Of a stretch of DNA of 64,000 nucleotides, positions 1 to 9,496 are shown one piece after another. The notes beneath the pieces are model-generated. The model did no database searches. It was not told the origin of the DNA and was given only the letters and a program-made list of their open reading frames with translations. The number at the start of each line of letters is the position of its first letter. The first letter of the stretch is position 1. Source of the stretch: Rhizobium rhododendri (GTDB lineage Bacteria > Pseudomonadota > Alphaproteobacteria > Rhizobiales > Rhizobiaceae). The position numbers were made by a program, and so were the translations under genes. The stretch covers positions 558,001 to 622,000 of the forward strand of contig NZ_CP117268.1 in assembly GCF_007000325.2 (NCBI RefSeq), written 5' to 3'.

Positions 1-54
1 TGTGACTAGCTGTGGACGACTTGGCGGCGGCGATCAACTGATCCTCAAGCGCTT

Positions 55-330
55 GCTCCAACTGCTCGAACCCTGGAGTTGCCCCATAAAAACCGTACAG
101 GATCAGATTTCTGTTTGACGGTTAAGAACTCGCGCAGGAATCGATACCCCAATGCTTTGTGCGAGTGAAGCCTGTTTTAGTGCTCGAACCACAATGGCAG
201 TTGGGCGATGACCGTTTCGGCGTCCGGGATGGAATTGACCGAGACACAGTCGCGCTTGAAGATTTTCACGACGGCTTCGGCCATTCCGTTGGCATAATCG
301 GCATTGGATTGGCCAAAAGCGAAATCGAGA
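55..330 (-). pseudogene. IS3-family transposase C-terminal relic
   Basis: Read on the minus strand, this piece encodes the end of an IS3-family integrase-core (DDE) transposase. The frame gives DYANGMAEAVVKIFKRDC, then AQLPLWFEH, then a stop codon at 177-179, and continues in the same frame as NRLHSHKALGYRFLREF. This matches the usual ending in which N-G-x-A-E-x-x-V-K-x-F-K-R-D precedes H-x-x-L-G-Y-R-x-P-R-E-F. The catalytic N-terminal half and the orfA partner are absent, so this is a dead fragment, possibly cut by the window edge. The internal stop and missing 5' part show decay. Family assignment is firm; the subgroup is not resolved. Confidence 0.75.
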
Positions 331-345
331 GAGGTGGGTCGGTGC

Positions 346-908
346 TTTTTCGGCGGGAGATTTCAAGCAAGAAGTTAATTGCCTTGCTTTCGGAGGTTGA
401 ACGTTTCAAGCGGCAGGCCGTTCAATTCGGCGGTTAAAATTACCAACGATCGATTATTAGTCAAGTTGGACGTTACAACGTTACAATGGTTATTTTACGC
501 GGATTGCCGCCTGTGTAATTGAGCTCAGTTGGACTGCGAATGCACCTGTCCGAGCATGTAGAAAAGCGGCCTCATATCCACTGTCGGAAGCTAGCGCATC
601 GGTTCTCAAAGGCCCCGTCACTTGCCACCGGCATTGTCTATCCCTAATGCCGATGCCGTCGTGACGATTGCGGCATCGCTTTGCTACGTTTGCCGCTGCT
701 CGGATACCAGCTCTTTCAAAGTAAGCTTTCGCGCGACTTCTAAACGCAACGCACCCATCACCGCCGCAACATTTAATAACAAAATAGCATCCAAACTCAC
801 AGCTTAAGCTGGTACTTGGTCATCCTCGGCAAGCTCGGTCACCGATCTAGCACCGAGACCTCCTGTCATGGCCTATTGTGCGGTAATCGGCAGCATATTG
901 GTCATGCT
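346..908. other. gene-poor stretch upstream of the efflux operon
   Basis: No recognisable gene. A 61-codon open frame at 622-807 has no family resemblance and no clear ribosome binding site. Around 463-485 ACGTTACA is repeated almost in tandem, which could be a regulator site, but no repressor gene of the usual TetR type lies next to the efflux genes. Confidence 0.4.
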
Positions 909-943
909 CGCCCGGGGAGGCCTGTCCCATGCCTCCCCGGGCG
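909..943 (+). promoter_or_regulatory. strong GC hairpin in the leader of the RND operon
   Basis: GCCCGGGGAGGC at 910-921 is the exact reverse complement of GCCTCCCCGGGC at 931-942, with a 9-base loop; one more C-G pair extends it to 909/943. It lies about 130 bases before the adaptor start codon. Only GGGTTT follows, so it is a poor intrinsic terminator. It could be the end of an upstream transcript, an attenuator or a repressor site. Confidence 0.55.
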
Positions 944-1073
944 GGTTTCCAGACCGGCTGCGCCGGCGGTCCGGCAATTCTGGCAGTCGGAGCGCAATGC
1001 CGCCGTTGCGTTACGACCGCGTTTTAGACACCAACGGTTTGCTCTTTCGGACCATTCCTTCTTAGGACCACCC

Positions 1074-2252
1074 ATGCACGATGTGACAAAGCCCCTCCGT
1101 TTGGCCTTCTTGGCCTGTGCCATTCTATCGCTGGCAGCGTGTACAGAAAAAGAGGGAGAACAAAAGCAGGCTGTAGAACTGCCCCTCGCGGTTTCGATCG
1201 TGGAAGCCAAGCCTGAGACCATCCCCGTGATCAGCGAGCTACCGGGTCGGGTATCGCCGATGATCACAGCAGATGTCCGCCCGCGGATTACCGGTCTCGT
1301 GCTTCGACGTATCTTCGAGCAAGGGACAAATGTTACAGAAGGTGACCTGCTGTACGTCATCGACCCGGCGCCGTTTCAGGCGAAGGTGGATTCAGCGCAG
1401 GCCACGCTCGACGCAGCCCTCGCGGCCCGCAAGCTGGCAGGGCAAAAAGCCGAGAGGCTGACCCAGCTACAGCAGAAAGGTGTTGCCAGCGCTGACGACA
1501 GTGAAACTGCCGTAGGACAATTGGCACAAAGCAACGCTGACGTTTCTCGCGCCCAGGCTGACCTTCGATCGGCGCAATTAGAACTGCAGTATACACAAAT
1601 CAAGGCTCCAATCACCGGCAACATCGGTCGAGCTTTGGTCACGGAGGGTACGTTAGTCAGCCCGACTTCGGATGTCATGGCGACAATCCAGCAAATCGAT
1701 CCGATTTATGCGGACTTCACACAGCCGGCCGACACGTTAATCCTTCTGCGCAACGCTATCAGGAGCGGCGACCTCAAAGAAGATGCGGCAGGCAGCGTCA
1801 GCATTAAGCTGGTGACGGAGCAAGGGCGTACCTATCCGCATGACGGCAAACTCCTGTTTTCTGAGGTGAGCGTCAACGCGCAGACCGGCCAGCTAATCCT
1901 GCGTGGTGAGTTTCCTAACCCAGAGCGAAACCTGCTACCGGGCATGTTTGTTCGCTCAAACCTTCAACAAGGCGCTCTTGAAGGAGCGTTCGCCGTTCCC
2001 GAGCAGTCCGTCCAGCGCGACACCACCGGAAAGCCGCGGCTATATATCGTGAATGCGCAAGACAAGGTCGAAATCCGCGAGGTGACGCTTGGTTGGATCT
2101 TCGAGGGCCGCTGGGTGGTTATCAAGGGACTTTTGGCTGGAGACAAAGTCATTGTCGAAGGTTTCCAGAAGGTCACCCCCGGGCAGGCGGTTAAGACTGA
2201 ACCATGGAGCAAGCCATCCAGGGCTGACGCCCCCATAAAAAAGGAGGGCTGA
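1074..2252 (+). CDS. RND efflux periplasmic adaptor subunit (AcrA/MexA type)
   Basis: This is the membrane-fusion lipoprotein that links an inner-membrane RND pump to an outer-membrane channel. The chosen ATG at 1074 follows AGGA and gives 392 residues opening with a lipoprotein signal whose lipobox is LAAC. The open frame extends further upstream but has no good start. Next come the lipoyl half-motif, a coiled-coil hairpin rich in A, Q and L, and the family sequence QYTQIKAPITGNIGR, then the beta-barrel and membrane-proximal domains. Its stop is 3 bases before the pump's GTG start, so the two are translated together. No TetR repressor and no outer-membrane factor gene lie beside the pair, so a TolC encoded elsewhere is probably used. 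The exported compounds cannot be told. Confidence 0.93.
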   Translation: MHDVTKPLRLAFLACAILSLAACTEKEGEQKQAVELPLAVSIVEAKPETIPVISELPGRVSPMITADVRPRITGLVLRRIFEQGTNVTEGDLLYVIDPAPFQAKVDSAQATLDAALAARKLAGQKAERLTQLQQKGVASADDSETAVGQLAQSNADVSRAQADLRSAQLELQYTQIKAPITGNIGRALVTEGTLVSPTSDVMATIQQIDPIYADFTQPADTLILLRNAIRSGDLKEDAAGSVSIKLVTEQGRTYPHDGKLLFSEVSVNAQTGQLILRGEFPNPERNLLPGMFVRSNLQQGALEGAFAVPEQSVQRDTTGKPRLYIVNAQDKVEIREVTLGWIFEGRWVVIKGLLAGDKVIVEGFQKVTPGQAVKTEPWSKPSRADAPIKKEG

Positions 2253-2255
2253 TCC

Positions 2256-5200
2256 GTGCTCGCCGCATTCTTCATCGACCGCCCAGTTTTTGCGTGGGTG
2301 CTTTCCATCGGCATCATACTGGCTGGCGCAATTTCACTGACGTTGTTGCCGATCTCACAGTATCCGAATGTAGCGCCGCCGCAGATCACGATCTCCGCAA
2401 CCTATCCCGGGGCCTCCCCCGAAGACACCTACGAGGGCGTAACACGTTTGGTGGAGGAGGAGCTCAACGGCATTCCCGGTCTTCTTTATTACGAATCCAC
2501 GTCGAATGCCCAGGGCGGAATTAGCATAACCGTAACATTTGCGCCTGGAACGGCGCCGGAAACAGCCGCGGTTGAGGTCCAGAACCGGGTGCGCCGTGTA
2601 GAGGCTCGACTACCGTCCTCCATCGTTCAACAAGGGATCAGCGTGGACACCGCAGGTGGTGGCATTCTGCTTCTGGTCGCCTTGCAATCGAAGAGGGGTA
2701 CAATGGACGGTATCGCGCTTGGTGACTACATGAGCCGCAACGTCGCCAATGAATTGCGGCGCGTTCCAGGTGTTGGCAAGGTGCAACTGTTTGGAAGTGA
2801 GCGCGCGATGAGGGTCTGGCTTGATCCGGACAAGCTACTCGGTCTCAGTTTAACACCAGCCGATGTTACAAATGCCATTCAAGCTCAAAACGCGAAGGTT
2901 GCGGCCGGCCGCCTCGGAGCAGCGCCCTCCCAGACGGACAGGCGCGTCACGGGATCCTTGCTCATCAAGGGCCAGTTGACGTCACCGGACGAGTTCGGTC
3001 AGATCGTATTGCGCGCTGATACCGACGGCTCCGCGGTACGTTTGCGTGACGTGGCGCGAATTGAAGTTGGCGCCGACAGCTATGCCACCTCGGTGCGGAT
3101 CGACGGAAAAGCGGCTGCAGGCGCTTCGATTGAGCTTGCACCCGGCGGCAACGCGCTGACCACCGCTACCGCCATCAAAGCGCGGCTGGCGCAGCTGGCG
3201 TCCTCGCTTCCCGAAGACATCGAGTATTCGGTACCTTACGACACCACACCGTTCGTCTACATCTCTATTGAACAGGTGCTGATGACGCTTGCCGAGGCGA
3301 TGGTCCTCGTCTTCCTCGTCATGTTCCTCTTCCTCCAGAATATCCGGTACACCATCATACCTACGATCGTCGTACCAGTCGCGCTTCTTGGTGCATGCGG
3401 CGTGATGTACACGCTCGGGTTCTCGATCAATGTGCTGACGATGTTCGGTATGGTTCTTGCGATCGGCATCCTCGTTGATGACGCGATCGTTGTCGTTGAG
3501 AATGTCGAGCGGATCATGATGGAGGAGGGGCTCCACCCAAGGGAAGCAACGAAGAAGGCGATGACTCAAATTACCGGGGCCGTGATTGGGATTACCTTGG
3601 TGTTGACTGCTGTCTTCGTGCCAATGGCCTTTTTTCCAGGCGCCGTTGGCGTAATCTACAAGCAGTTCTCGCTGACGATGGTATCGTCGATCCTCTTTTC
3701 GGCTTTCCTGGCCCTGACGCTTACACCAGCGCTTTGTGCGACGTTTCTAAAGCCTGTCCAGAAGGGCGAAGCTCATACCAAGAAAGGCTTCTTCGGTTGG
3801 TTTAATCGTGCTTTCGACAGAGGCTCCAACAAATATAGCGGTTGGGTCGCGGGCCTGCTCAGACGGTCGGGTAGTACCATGCTGATTTATCTCGCCGTCG
3901 CCGCTGCGACCGCCTGGATGTTCCTGCAACTGCCGTCTTCCTTCCTGCCGGACGAAGATCAGGGCACGCTGCTGGCCCAGATCCAGGGGCCGGCAGATGC
4001 TACGGCTGAGCGAACACTCGGCTCCATCAAGCTGATGGAGAATGTTGTGACGTCCGAACCATCCGTGGACCGCGTGGTCGCAATTAGCGGCTTCAGCTTC
4101 TCCGGGTCGGGCGAGAATGCCGGACTGTCTTTCATCACCCTGAGAGACTGGAGCGAGAGGACCGCGGAGCAGTCGGCACAGGCTCTATCGGCCAAGTTCA
4201 ATTCCGGATTTCGGGCCATTATGGACTCGACAGCCTATGCAATGTCGCCGCCAGCTATTTCGGGTCTTGGCACATCGAATGGTTTTGCGTTCCGCCTTCA
4301 AGATCGTGGCAACCAGGGGACTGAAGCTTTGAATGCCGCGCGTGACCAATTCATGGCGGAAGCAGCCAAGAGCCAGATCCTCGCTGGCGTCATGGTCGAG
4401 GGCCTCGCCGATGCGCCGCAAACCGTACTGACTATCGATCGCGAGAAGGCAAACACCTATGGCGTCACATTCGCCGATATCAACAAGACGATCAGCACTA
4501 GTCTCGGCTCGTCCTATGTCAATGACTTCCCCAACGCGGGACGCATGCAGAGGGTCACCGTGCAGGCCGATGCGAACAAACGCAGCACGATCTTCGATGT
4601 GATGAAGTTGACGGTGAGAAATTCAAATGGAGGTATGGTGCCAATCTCAGCCTTTGCAAGCTACGCCTTTACGAGAGGCACGACGCAGATCGTCGGATAC
4701 AACGGTTTCCCGGCCGTCCGTCTCAGTGGACAGGCGGCTGCAGGCTTTTCCTCCGGTGAGGCTATCACCGAGGTCGAACGGATTGCCAATACCCTGCCGC
4801 CGGGCTTCGGCTATGAGTGGAGTGGCCAGTCACTGCAGGAAATCCAATCCGGCTCTCAGGTCCCGATGTTGCTGGGCCTGTCCGTCATTCTGGTATTCCT
4901 TTGCCTTGCGGCGCTGTACGAAAGCTGGGCAATTCCGCTTTCGGTACTGCTTGTCATCCCGCTCGGCGTCATTGGCGCGGTCGGTGCGGTAATGCTGCGC
5001 GACATGCCGAACGACATCTACTTCAAGGTCGGCCTAATCACCATCATGGGGCTTTCCGCCAAGAACGCCATCCTGATCATCGAGTTCGCGAAGGATCTTC
5101 GGGCCAAGGGAAAGTCGACGTTCGACGCGGCAATAGAGGCGGCACATCTTCGTTTCCGGCCAATCCTGATGACCTCACTCGCCTTCGCTCTGGGGGTAGT

Positions 5201-5393
5201 GCCCTTGGCCATTGCCACAGGCGCGGGCTCCGGCAGCCAAGCTGCAATTGGGACCGGCGTCCTTGGCGGCATGATCTCCGCCACTGTCCTAGCAATCTTT
5301 TTCGTTCCGGTCTTTTTTGCCTTCGTCATGAAGTTCAGCAAGGATCCTTCTAAGCATCAATCGGACGAGGCGCCACAGATTGCTGATAAGTGA
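2256..5393 (+). CDS. RND multidrug efflux permease, HAE1 family
   Basis: A proton-driven inner-membrane drug exporter of 1045 residues, the normal length for AcrB/MexB-type pumps. It begins at GTG with AAGGAGGG upstream. The N-terminus FFIDRPVFAWVLSI is typical of the family. Transmembrane helix 4 carries the proton-relay aspartate pair in GILVDDAIVVVENVER, and the second half has the matching GLSAKNAILIIEFAKD segment. Both large periplasmic porter/docking loops are present, and the last transmembrane block ends in a short hydrophilic tail. It forms a two-gene operon with the adaptor upstream. No frameshift or missing motif was noticed. The substrate range is unknown; antimicrobial plant compounds are a reasonable guess for a rhizobial pump, but that is only inference. 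Confidence 0.95.
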   Translation: MLAAFFIDRPVFAWVLSIGIILAGAISLTLLPISQYPNVAPPQITISATYPGASPEDTYEGVTRLVEEELNGIPGLLYYESTSNAQGGISITVTFAPGTAPETAAVEVQNRVRRVEARLPSSIVQQGISVDTAGGGILLLVALQSKRGTMDGIALGDYMSRNVANELRRVPGVGKVQLFGSERAMRVWLDPDKLLGLSLTPADVTNAIQAQNAKVAAGRLGAAPSQTDRRVTGSLLIKGQLTSPDEFGQIVLRADTDGSAVRLRDVARIEVGADSYATSVRIDGKAAAGASIELAPGGNALTTATAIKARLAQLASSLPEDIEYSVPYDTTPFVYISIEQVLMTLAEAMVLVFLVMFLFLQNIRYTIIPTIVVPVALLGACGVMYTLGFSINVLTMFGMVLAIGILVDDAIVVVENVERIMMEEGLHPREATKKAMTQITGAVIGITLVLTAVFVPMAFFPGAVGVIYKQFSLTMVSSILFSAFLALTLTPALCATFLKPVQKGEAHTKKGFFGWFNRAFDRGSNKYSGWVAGLLRRSGSTMLIYLAVAAATAWMFLQLPSSFLPDEDQGTLLAQIQGPADATAERTLGSIKLMENVVTSEPSVDRVVAISGFSFSGSGENAGLSFITLRDWSERTAEQSAQALSAKFNSGFRAIMDSTAYAMSPPAISGLGTSNGFAFRLQDRGNQGTEALNAARDQFMAEAAKSQILAGVMVEGLADAPQTVLTIDREKANTYGVTFADINKTISTSLGSSYVNDFPNAGRMQRVTVQADANKRSTIFDVMKLTVRNSNGGMVPISAFASYAFTRGTTQIVGYNGFPAVRLSGQAAAGFSSGEAITEVERIANTLPPGFGYEWSGQSLQEIQSGSQVPMLLGLSVILVFLCLAALYESWAIPLSVLLVIPLGVIGAVGAVMLRDMPNDIYFKVGLITIMGLSAKNAILIIEFAKDLRAKGKSTFDAAIEAAHLRFRPILMTSLAFALGVVPLAIATGAGSGSQAAIGTGVLGGMISATVLAIFFVPVFFAFVMKFSKDPSKHQSDEAPQIADK

Positions 5394-5967
5394 GTGTCTG
5401 ATATGGAGACAGGCACACGACTTTGCGGGCGGATGCCCTTCATAAATAGGCTTAAGCGGTCTTCAATGATGCCACGCTATAGCCGGAGATTGGGGAAACG
5501 GATCGCTTCGGCAATAATCGCCCGGTCGAGCTCGATAGCCTCCGTTTCAGACGCATGCTCAAACAGGAGATAGGCAAGTCGAAGGAGGTTATCCTCCAGC
5601 TTCAATCGTTGACCGCGATTGGCGGGGTGCGGGCGATTCTGAAGATGGCTTTCTCGATCGGGCTCGCTCAGATATCGCTGGGAAAAAACCACTGTGTGTG
5701 AAGCGAGTGCCTACAGCACATAGGATTTTTCCGTCGGCTCCGAGCCGAACAAACAGCGTGTGTGGAAATGTGTCTATTTGAGCCCCATCATGTGCATGAA
5801 AGACGCTGGTGATAAACTGTTCCGCCTTGTGGCGATAAGGGCGTGAGCGTTGTACAGCAATCGGTGATTTCAGCCGCCTTCAGCGTGTTGATCAACGCAT
5901 TGACCTGGGCCCCATGGCTTAGGTGCGTCAGTCGAACGCAGAGTTGCTCGGCATTCGTTTCTCTCAC
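5394..5967. other. non-coding stretch between efflux operon and peptidase gene
   Basis: No supported gene. A 71-codon minus-strand frame at 5477-5692 has an unremarkable sequence that matches no family I know and ends without context. No clear terminator after the RND gene was found. Confidence 0.35.
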
Positions 5968-8085
5968 CTAGAGGTGTCTATCAAACCAATCGAGTACGCG
6001 ACGCTGGATATCCAACTGATGCTCGGGCTCGCTAAACCAGTGAGCTTCCCGTGGATAGCTGATCATCTTAACGGGTTTGCCAAGGAGTCTTAGTCCTCGG
6101 TAGAACTCCAGACCAAGCGCTATCGGCACTCGCGTATCTGCCTCGCCGTGCAGTACCAGCACTGGCGTATGAACGTTTTCCAACATCCGCACGGGCGATA
6201 CCCTATCGAGATCGGCAAGGTGCGCGGATGGCTCGCCGAAATAACCCATGGTGTAGTCGGGCGTGTCGGTAATGCGCGCCATCGTAGTCATGTTGGTTGG
6301 AGCAGCACCGACCACTGCTGCCTTGAAGCGCTCGCTGTGCGTCACCGCCCAGGCCGCCATGAACCCGCCATAGCTCCATCCGCCGATGCCGAGGCGCGAA
6401 GGGTCTGAAATCTTCATGGCGACGAGCATGTCAACGCCGTCAATCACATCTTGATAGTCCATTCCGCCCCAGTCATGCCCAATCGCTCGCGCAAAGGCCG
6501 TGCCTTGACCGTCCGAGCCGCGCGGATTGGGCAGCAATACGGCATAGCCATTCGTCGCCAGCATTTGCGCCCATTCGTGCCAGCTGCCGAGCCACCCCGC
6601 CCACCACGCCCATTCGGGACCGCCGTGAATTTGGATGACTGTCTTGATCGGGCTCCCAGGAGTGTAGTCGGGCGGCGTAACGAGGACACCATAGATCCGT
6701 TTGCCGTCACGGCTATTGGTCCAAGATATTTGACTGACCTTGCCACATTTCCAGTGGGCGACTTGCGGATTGATCATCGTGATTGGACGGATCTGTTTGC
6801 CGGCGATGGTCCATACGTCGGCGGGTCGCTCAGGGCTCGACAGCGCAACCGCGACGAGGCGATCATCTCGACTAGTCGTGAGGTCGAAAGCCTCACCTTC
6901 CAAAGTGGCAAGCCGCGTGACACGCCCGTTCCCAGTCGCTGCGAATCTGACTAATCTGGATTGCGTCTCCTCAAATGACAGGGCGAGGATGGAGCGGCTA
7001 TCCGCAGCCCATTGCAATCGCGTCAACAACCCCGCGTAGTCGTCGACGAGCTTAGTGAGTGTATTTGTCGCAAAGTTGTAAACGCGGGGGGCCGTGCCAA
7101 TGAATCCCGGCGTGAGAATTTCCGAGGCGAGGATAGCAGTGCCGTCGGGTGCCCAAAACGGGCCTTCCGCGGCATGTTCAATGAGCGTCTTGCCGAATGT
7201 GCCGTTCTCGAAATCAAAAGTGGTGATCCGCGAATGGTAGAAATAATCATTGATCGCGCTCGTATCCGCGATACGGACCGCCATGCGTTTTCCATCCGGA
7301 GACCACGCCATTTTACTGACGTTGACAGTTTCTGGCGAGACAGGTTGCGCCTCGTGGCTCAAAAGATCCAGAACCCAAAGGCGGGACATGTGGCCAGCCT
7401 TGTCCAACTCGACCCAGTCACGCTTCGCCTCACGATCTGCCTTTTCCCCCGGTGTATCTGGATCAGCACTTAGAAAGGCAATCTTTGTCCCGTCGGGCGA
7501 CCATGCGAAATCAGTAATGTCATATGGCACTGCGGTGAGCGGCACTGGTTCGCCACCATTGCGCCCAACCTTCCAAAGCTGGCGGGTCTGTTTGCCCCCG
7601 GCGTCCAAAACAGCTGGCGGCGATCCATCGGCTTGGCCTTCAGGCCGGCTGGATTCGTCGGGCTTGCCTGCGGTCGACATATCGGTTCCCGTCGTTCCTT
7701 TACTCCTGCGGTTCGACAGGAACGCGATTATTTCACCGTCCGGAGACCAGCGCGGTGTGTTGTCAACACCAGCACCGTTGACGAGCTCACGCGCGGGTTC
7801 GCTGCCGTCGGTCGGCACGAACCATATCCTTTGCTGGTCAGAGCCGAACGTCGCCACTTGCCGTTGGACGACAAACAATATTGTCTTACCATCAGGCGAC
7901 ATTTCCAAATGACGCATGTCCTGTAACTGCATGATGTCAGAGGGGCCAATCGGACCGCCGAATTCGGCAGTTTTCATCGGTGGAGCGACGGGCGAGCGAA
8001 GGTGCAGTGCCTGGACGTCCGCCTCGGTCGGTGACTGCGTCACGGCTGTAAGGAGCGACGCCGTAAGAGGAAATACTAGCTTCAT
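5968..8085 (-). CDS. secreted S9-family peptidase (prolyl oligopeptidase/acylaminoacyl-peptidase type)
   Basis: A 705-residue serine peptidase that removes short peptides or acyl-amino acids from peptide N-termini. A short hydrophobic N-terminus (MKLVFPLTASLLTAV) suggests export to the periplasm. The first two thirds form a beta-propeller with repeats of the PD40 type: WSPDGEIIAFLSNR, WSPDGTKIAFLS and WSPDGKRMAVRI. The C-terminal alpha/beta-hydrolase domain has the nucleophile motif GGWSYGGF (Ser571), Asp650 in HGEADTRVP and His682 in REAHWFSEP, a complete triad. It stands alone between gene-poor stretches, in the same direction as the genes that follow to 12 kb. Physiological substrate unknown. 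Confidence 0.92.
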   Translation of the reverse strand: MKLVFPLTASLLTAVTQSPTEADVQALHLRSPVAPPMKTAEFGGPIGPSDIMQLQDMRHLEMSPDGKTILFVVQRQVATFGSDQQRIWFVPTDGSEPARELVNGAGVDNTPRWSPDGEIIAFLSNRRSKGTTGTDMSTAGKPDESSRPEGQADGSPPAVLDAGGKQTRQLWKVGRNGGEPVPLTAVPYDITDFAWSPDGTKIAFLSADPDTPGEKADREAKRDWVELDKAGHMSRLWVLDLLSHEAQPVSPETVNVSKMAWSPDGKRMAVRIADTSAINDYFYHSRITTFDFENGTFGKTLIEHAAEGPFWAPDGTAILASEILTPGFIGTAPRVYNFATNTLTKLVDDYAGLLTRLQWAADSRSILALSFEETQSRLVRFAATGNGRVTRLATLEGEAFDLTTSRDDRLVAVALSSPERPADVWTIAGKQIRPITMINPQVAHWKCGKVSQISWTNSRDGKRIYGVLVTPPDYTPGSPIKTVIQIHGGPEWAWWAGWLGSWHEWAQMLATNGYAVLLPNPRGSDGQGTAFARAIGHDWGGMDYQDVIDGVDMLVAMKISDPSRLGIGGWSYGGFMAAWAVTHSERFKAAVVGAAPTNMTTMARITDTPDYTMGYFGEPSAHLADLDRVSPVRMLENVHTPVLVLHGEADTRVPIALGLEFYRGLRLLGKPVKMISYPREAHWFSEPEHQLDIQRRVLDWFDRHL

Positions 8086-8337
8086 TGAAGAATCTCAATC
8101 TCACATGACAGGGGGCTAAAGGCATCATTCGGCACAGTTGCGGTCTACGCATCGCAGCCCGGCTACAGCGCCTCCTTTAGATTGTGTGGGGCCGCCGCAT
8201 CCAGCCGCTTATCGCGGGAGAAATGAGAATGCACGGTGCTGCTTGCGCCGCACACATTTGATGCCCGATTAGTTCGCTGACATCGACATGCGCGTTCGTC
8301 CAGGACTGACCGCAGCACAGTCGTATTCGCTGCTTCA

Positions 8338-9374
8338 CTACCGCATTGAAGATTTTACAAAGGATGGATCGAACGTCCTACTGAATGGCACGTCGCTATT
8401 TGCAAGTTCCGGATCAAGTGTTTTCAATACACTCATCATCGATTTGTAGCCTTCCTCTGTCACCATCCCATCGAGTGAGTACATTTCCCTCGAATTTCTA
8501 AAAAAGCTTCGACGTAGAGGCTTTTGTCGCCCATCAAATACTCCTGCGGAACGGCTGCGGCGATATCCTCAGGCGTTGAAGCTTGGATAAATTTGAGCGC
8601 CTTGAGGAAGGCGTTAACAAGCTTCTGGATGGTGATAGGATTAGCCTCAATAAAACTACGGGTCGTATAGACTGATGCGGCGGGATTAGGGCCTCCGAAC
8701 AGCTCGCGGGTCCCAGCCTCGGTTCTCGTATCAATCAAAATTTGGACTTCGCCCTCGCGTTCGAGCTGGGCAATGACGGGGTCCACATAGGAAAGGCCGT
8801 CAACTTCGCCACTCTTGAGTGCAGCCAAGGCGCTGGCTCCCCCACCCGTGCCGACCAATGCGACATCGTCCGCCTTCAGGCCATTTTTTATCAAAGCATA
8901 TTGGAGCATGAGCGCGGTCGATGAACCCGGCGCCGTTACAGCCATCTTCCTACCTTTCAGCTCCCTTACCGATCTAACGTCGCTTGCCAGGCTTTTGCGC
9001 ACCGCTATTACGATCCCAGGAAAACGGCCGAGGCCGCAGACAGCAGCAATGTCCTGGCCTTTATTCTGCATCCTGATTGTGTGCTCATACGCGCCAACGA
9101 CAACGTCTAACGATCCGCCGATAAGCGCCTGCAGCGATTTGGCGCCACCGGAAAAGTCATTAATGATGACGTTTAGACCCTCTTCTTCGAAGAACCCCTT
9201 TCGCTCGGCAATTGTCAGTGGGAGATAGTAAAGGAGAGGCTTACCGCCAACTCCGATAGTTAAGTTAGGCTTCTCCGCCTTTTCGCCTGCAGCCGCTGCG
9301 GGACCCAGACCAACGAATCTGGCGGCAACCGCCAATGCCGTAGTGCTGACCAAAAACGTTCTACGATTCATCAC
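8338..9374 (-). pseudogene. NMT1/SsuA-type ABC transporter substrate-binding protein, frameshifted
   Basis: A periplasmic binding protein of the NitT/TauT family, which captures aliphatic sulfonates, nitrate-like ions or pyrimidine precursors. It starts with a twin-arginine signal (NRRTFLVST) and shows the fold markers GVGGKPLLYYLPLTIAE and FFEEEGLNV. The uncorrected frame stops at 8460 after about 304 residues, ending in unrelated sequence. Adding one base to the A6 run at 8500-8505 (T6 in the gene) restores FFRNSREMYSLDGMVTEEG and continues to a stop at 8338-8340, about 345 residues, the usual family length. So there is a one-base deletion near the 3' end, either true decay or a homopolymer error. 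No permease or ATPase gene is adjacent, so its transporter is remote or lost. Confidence 0.8.
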
Positions 9375-9496
9375 ACAGTCCCTAATTTTTTACTTCACTC
9401 ATGTTGCTGACCACACCGCCAGAGGGCGTTGGAACAGATTATTGGAGCCAAGATCGGTTCAAACCAGAACTTGCTCGGAGGTCTTGGTGTCCAGCT

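Noticed and set aside
463-485. Tandem ACGTTACA as a possible CRISPR or iteron start
   Set aside because: Only two imperfect copies, no regular spacing and no cas or rep gene in the window.
622-807. 61-codon frame upstream of the RND operon
   Set aside because: No ribosome site, no family resemblance and composition unlike neighbouring genes.
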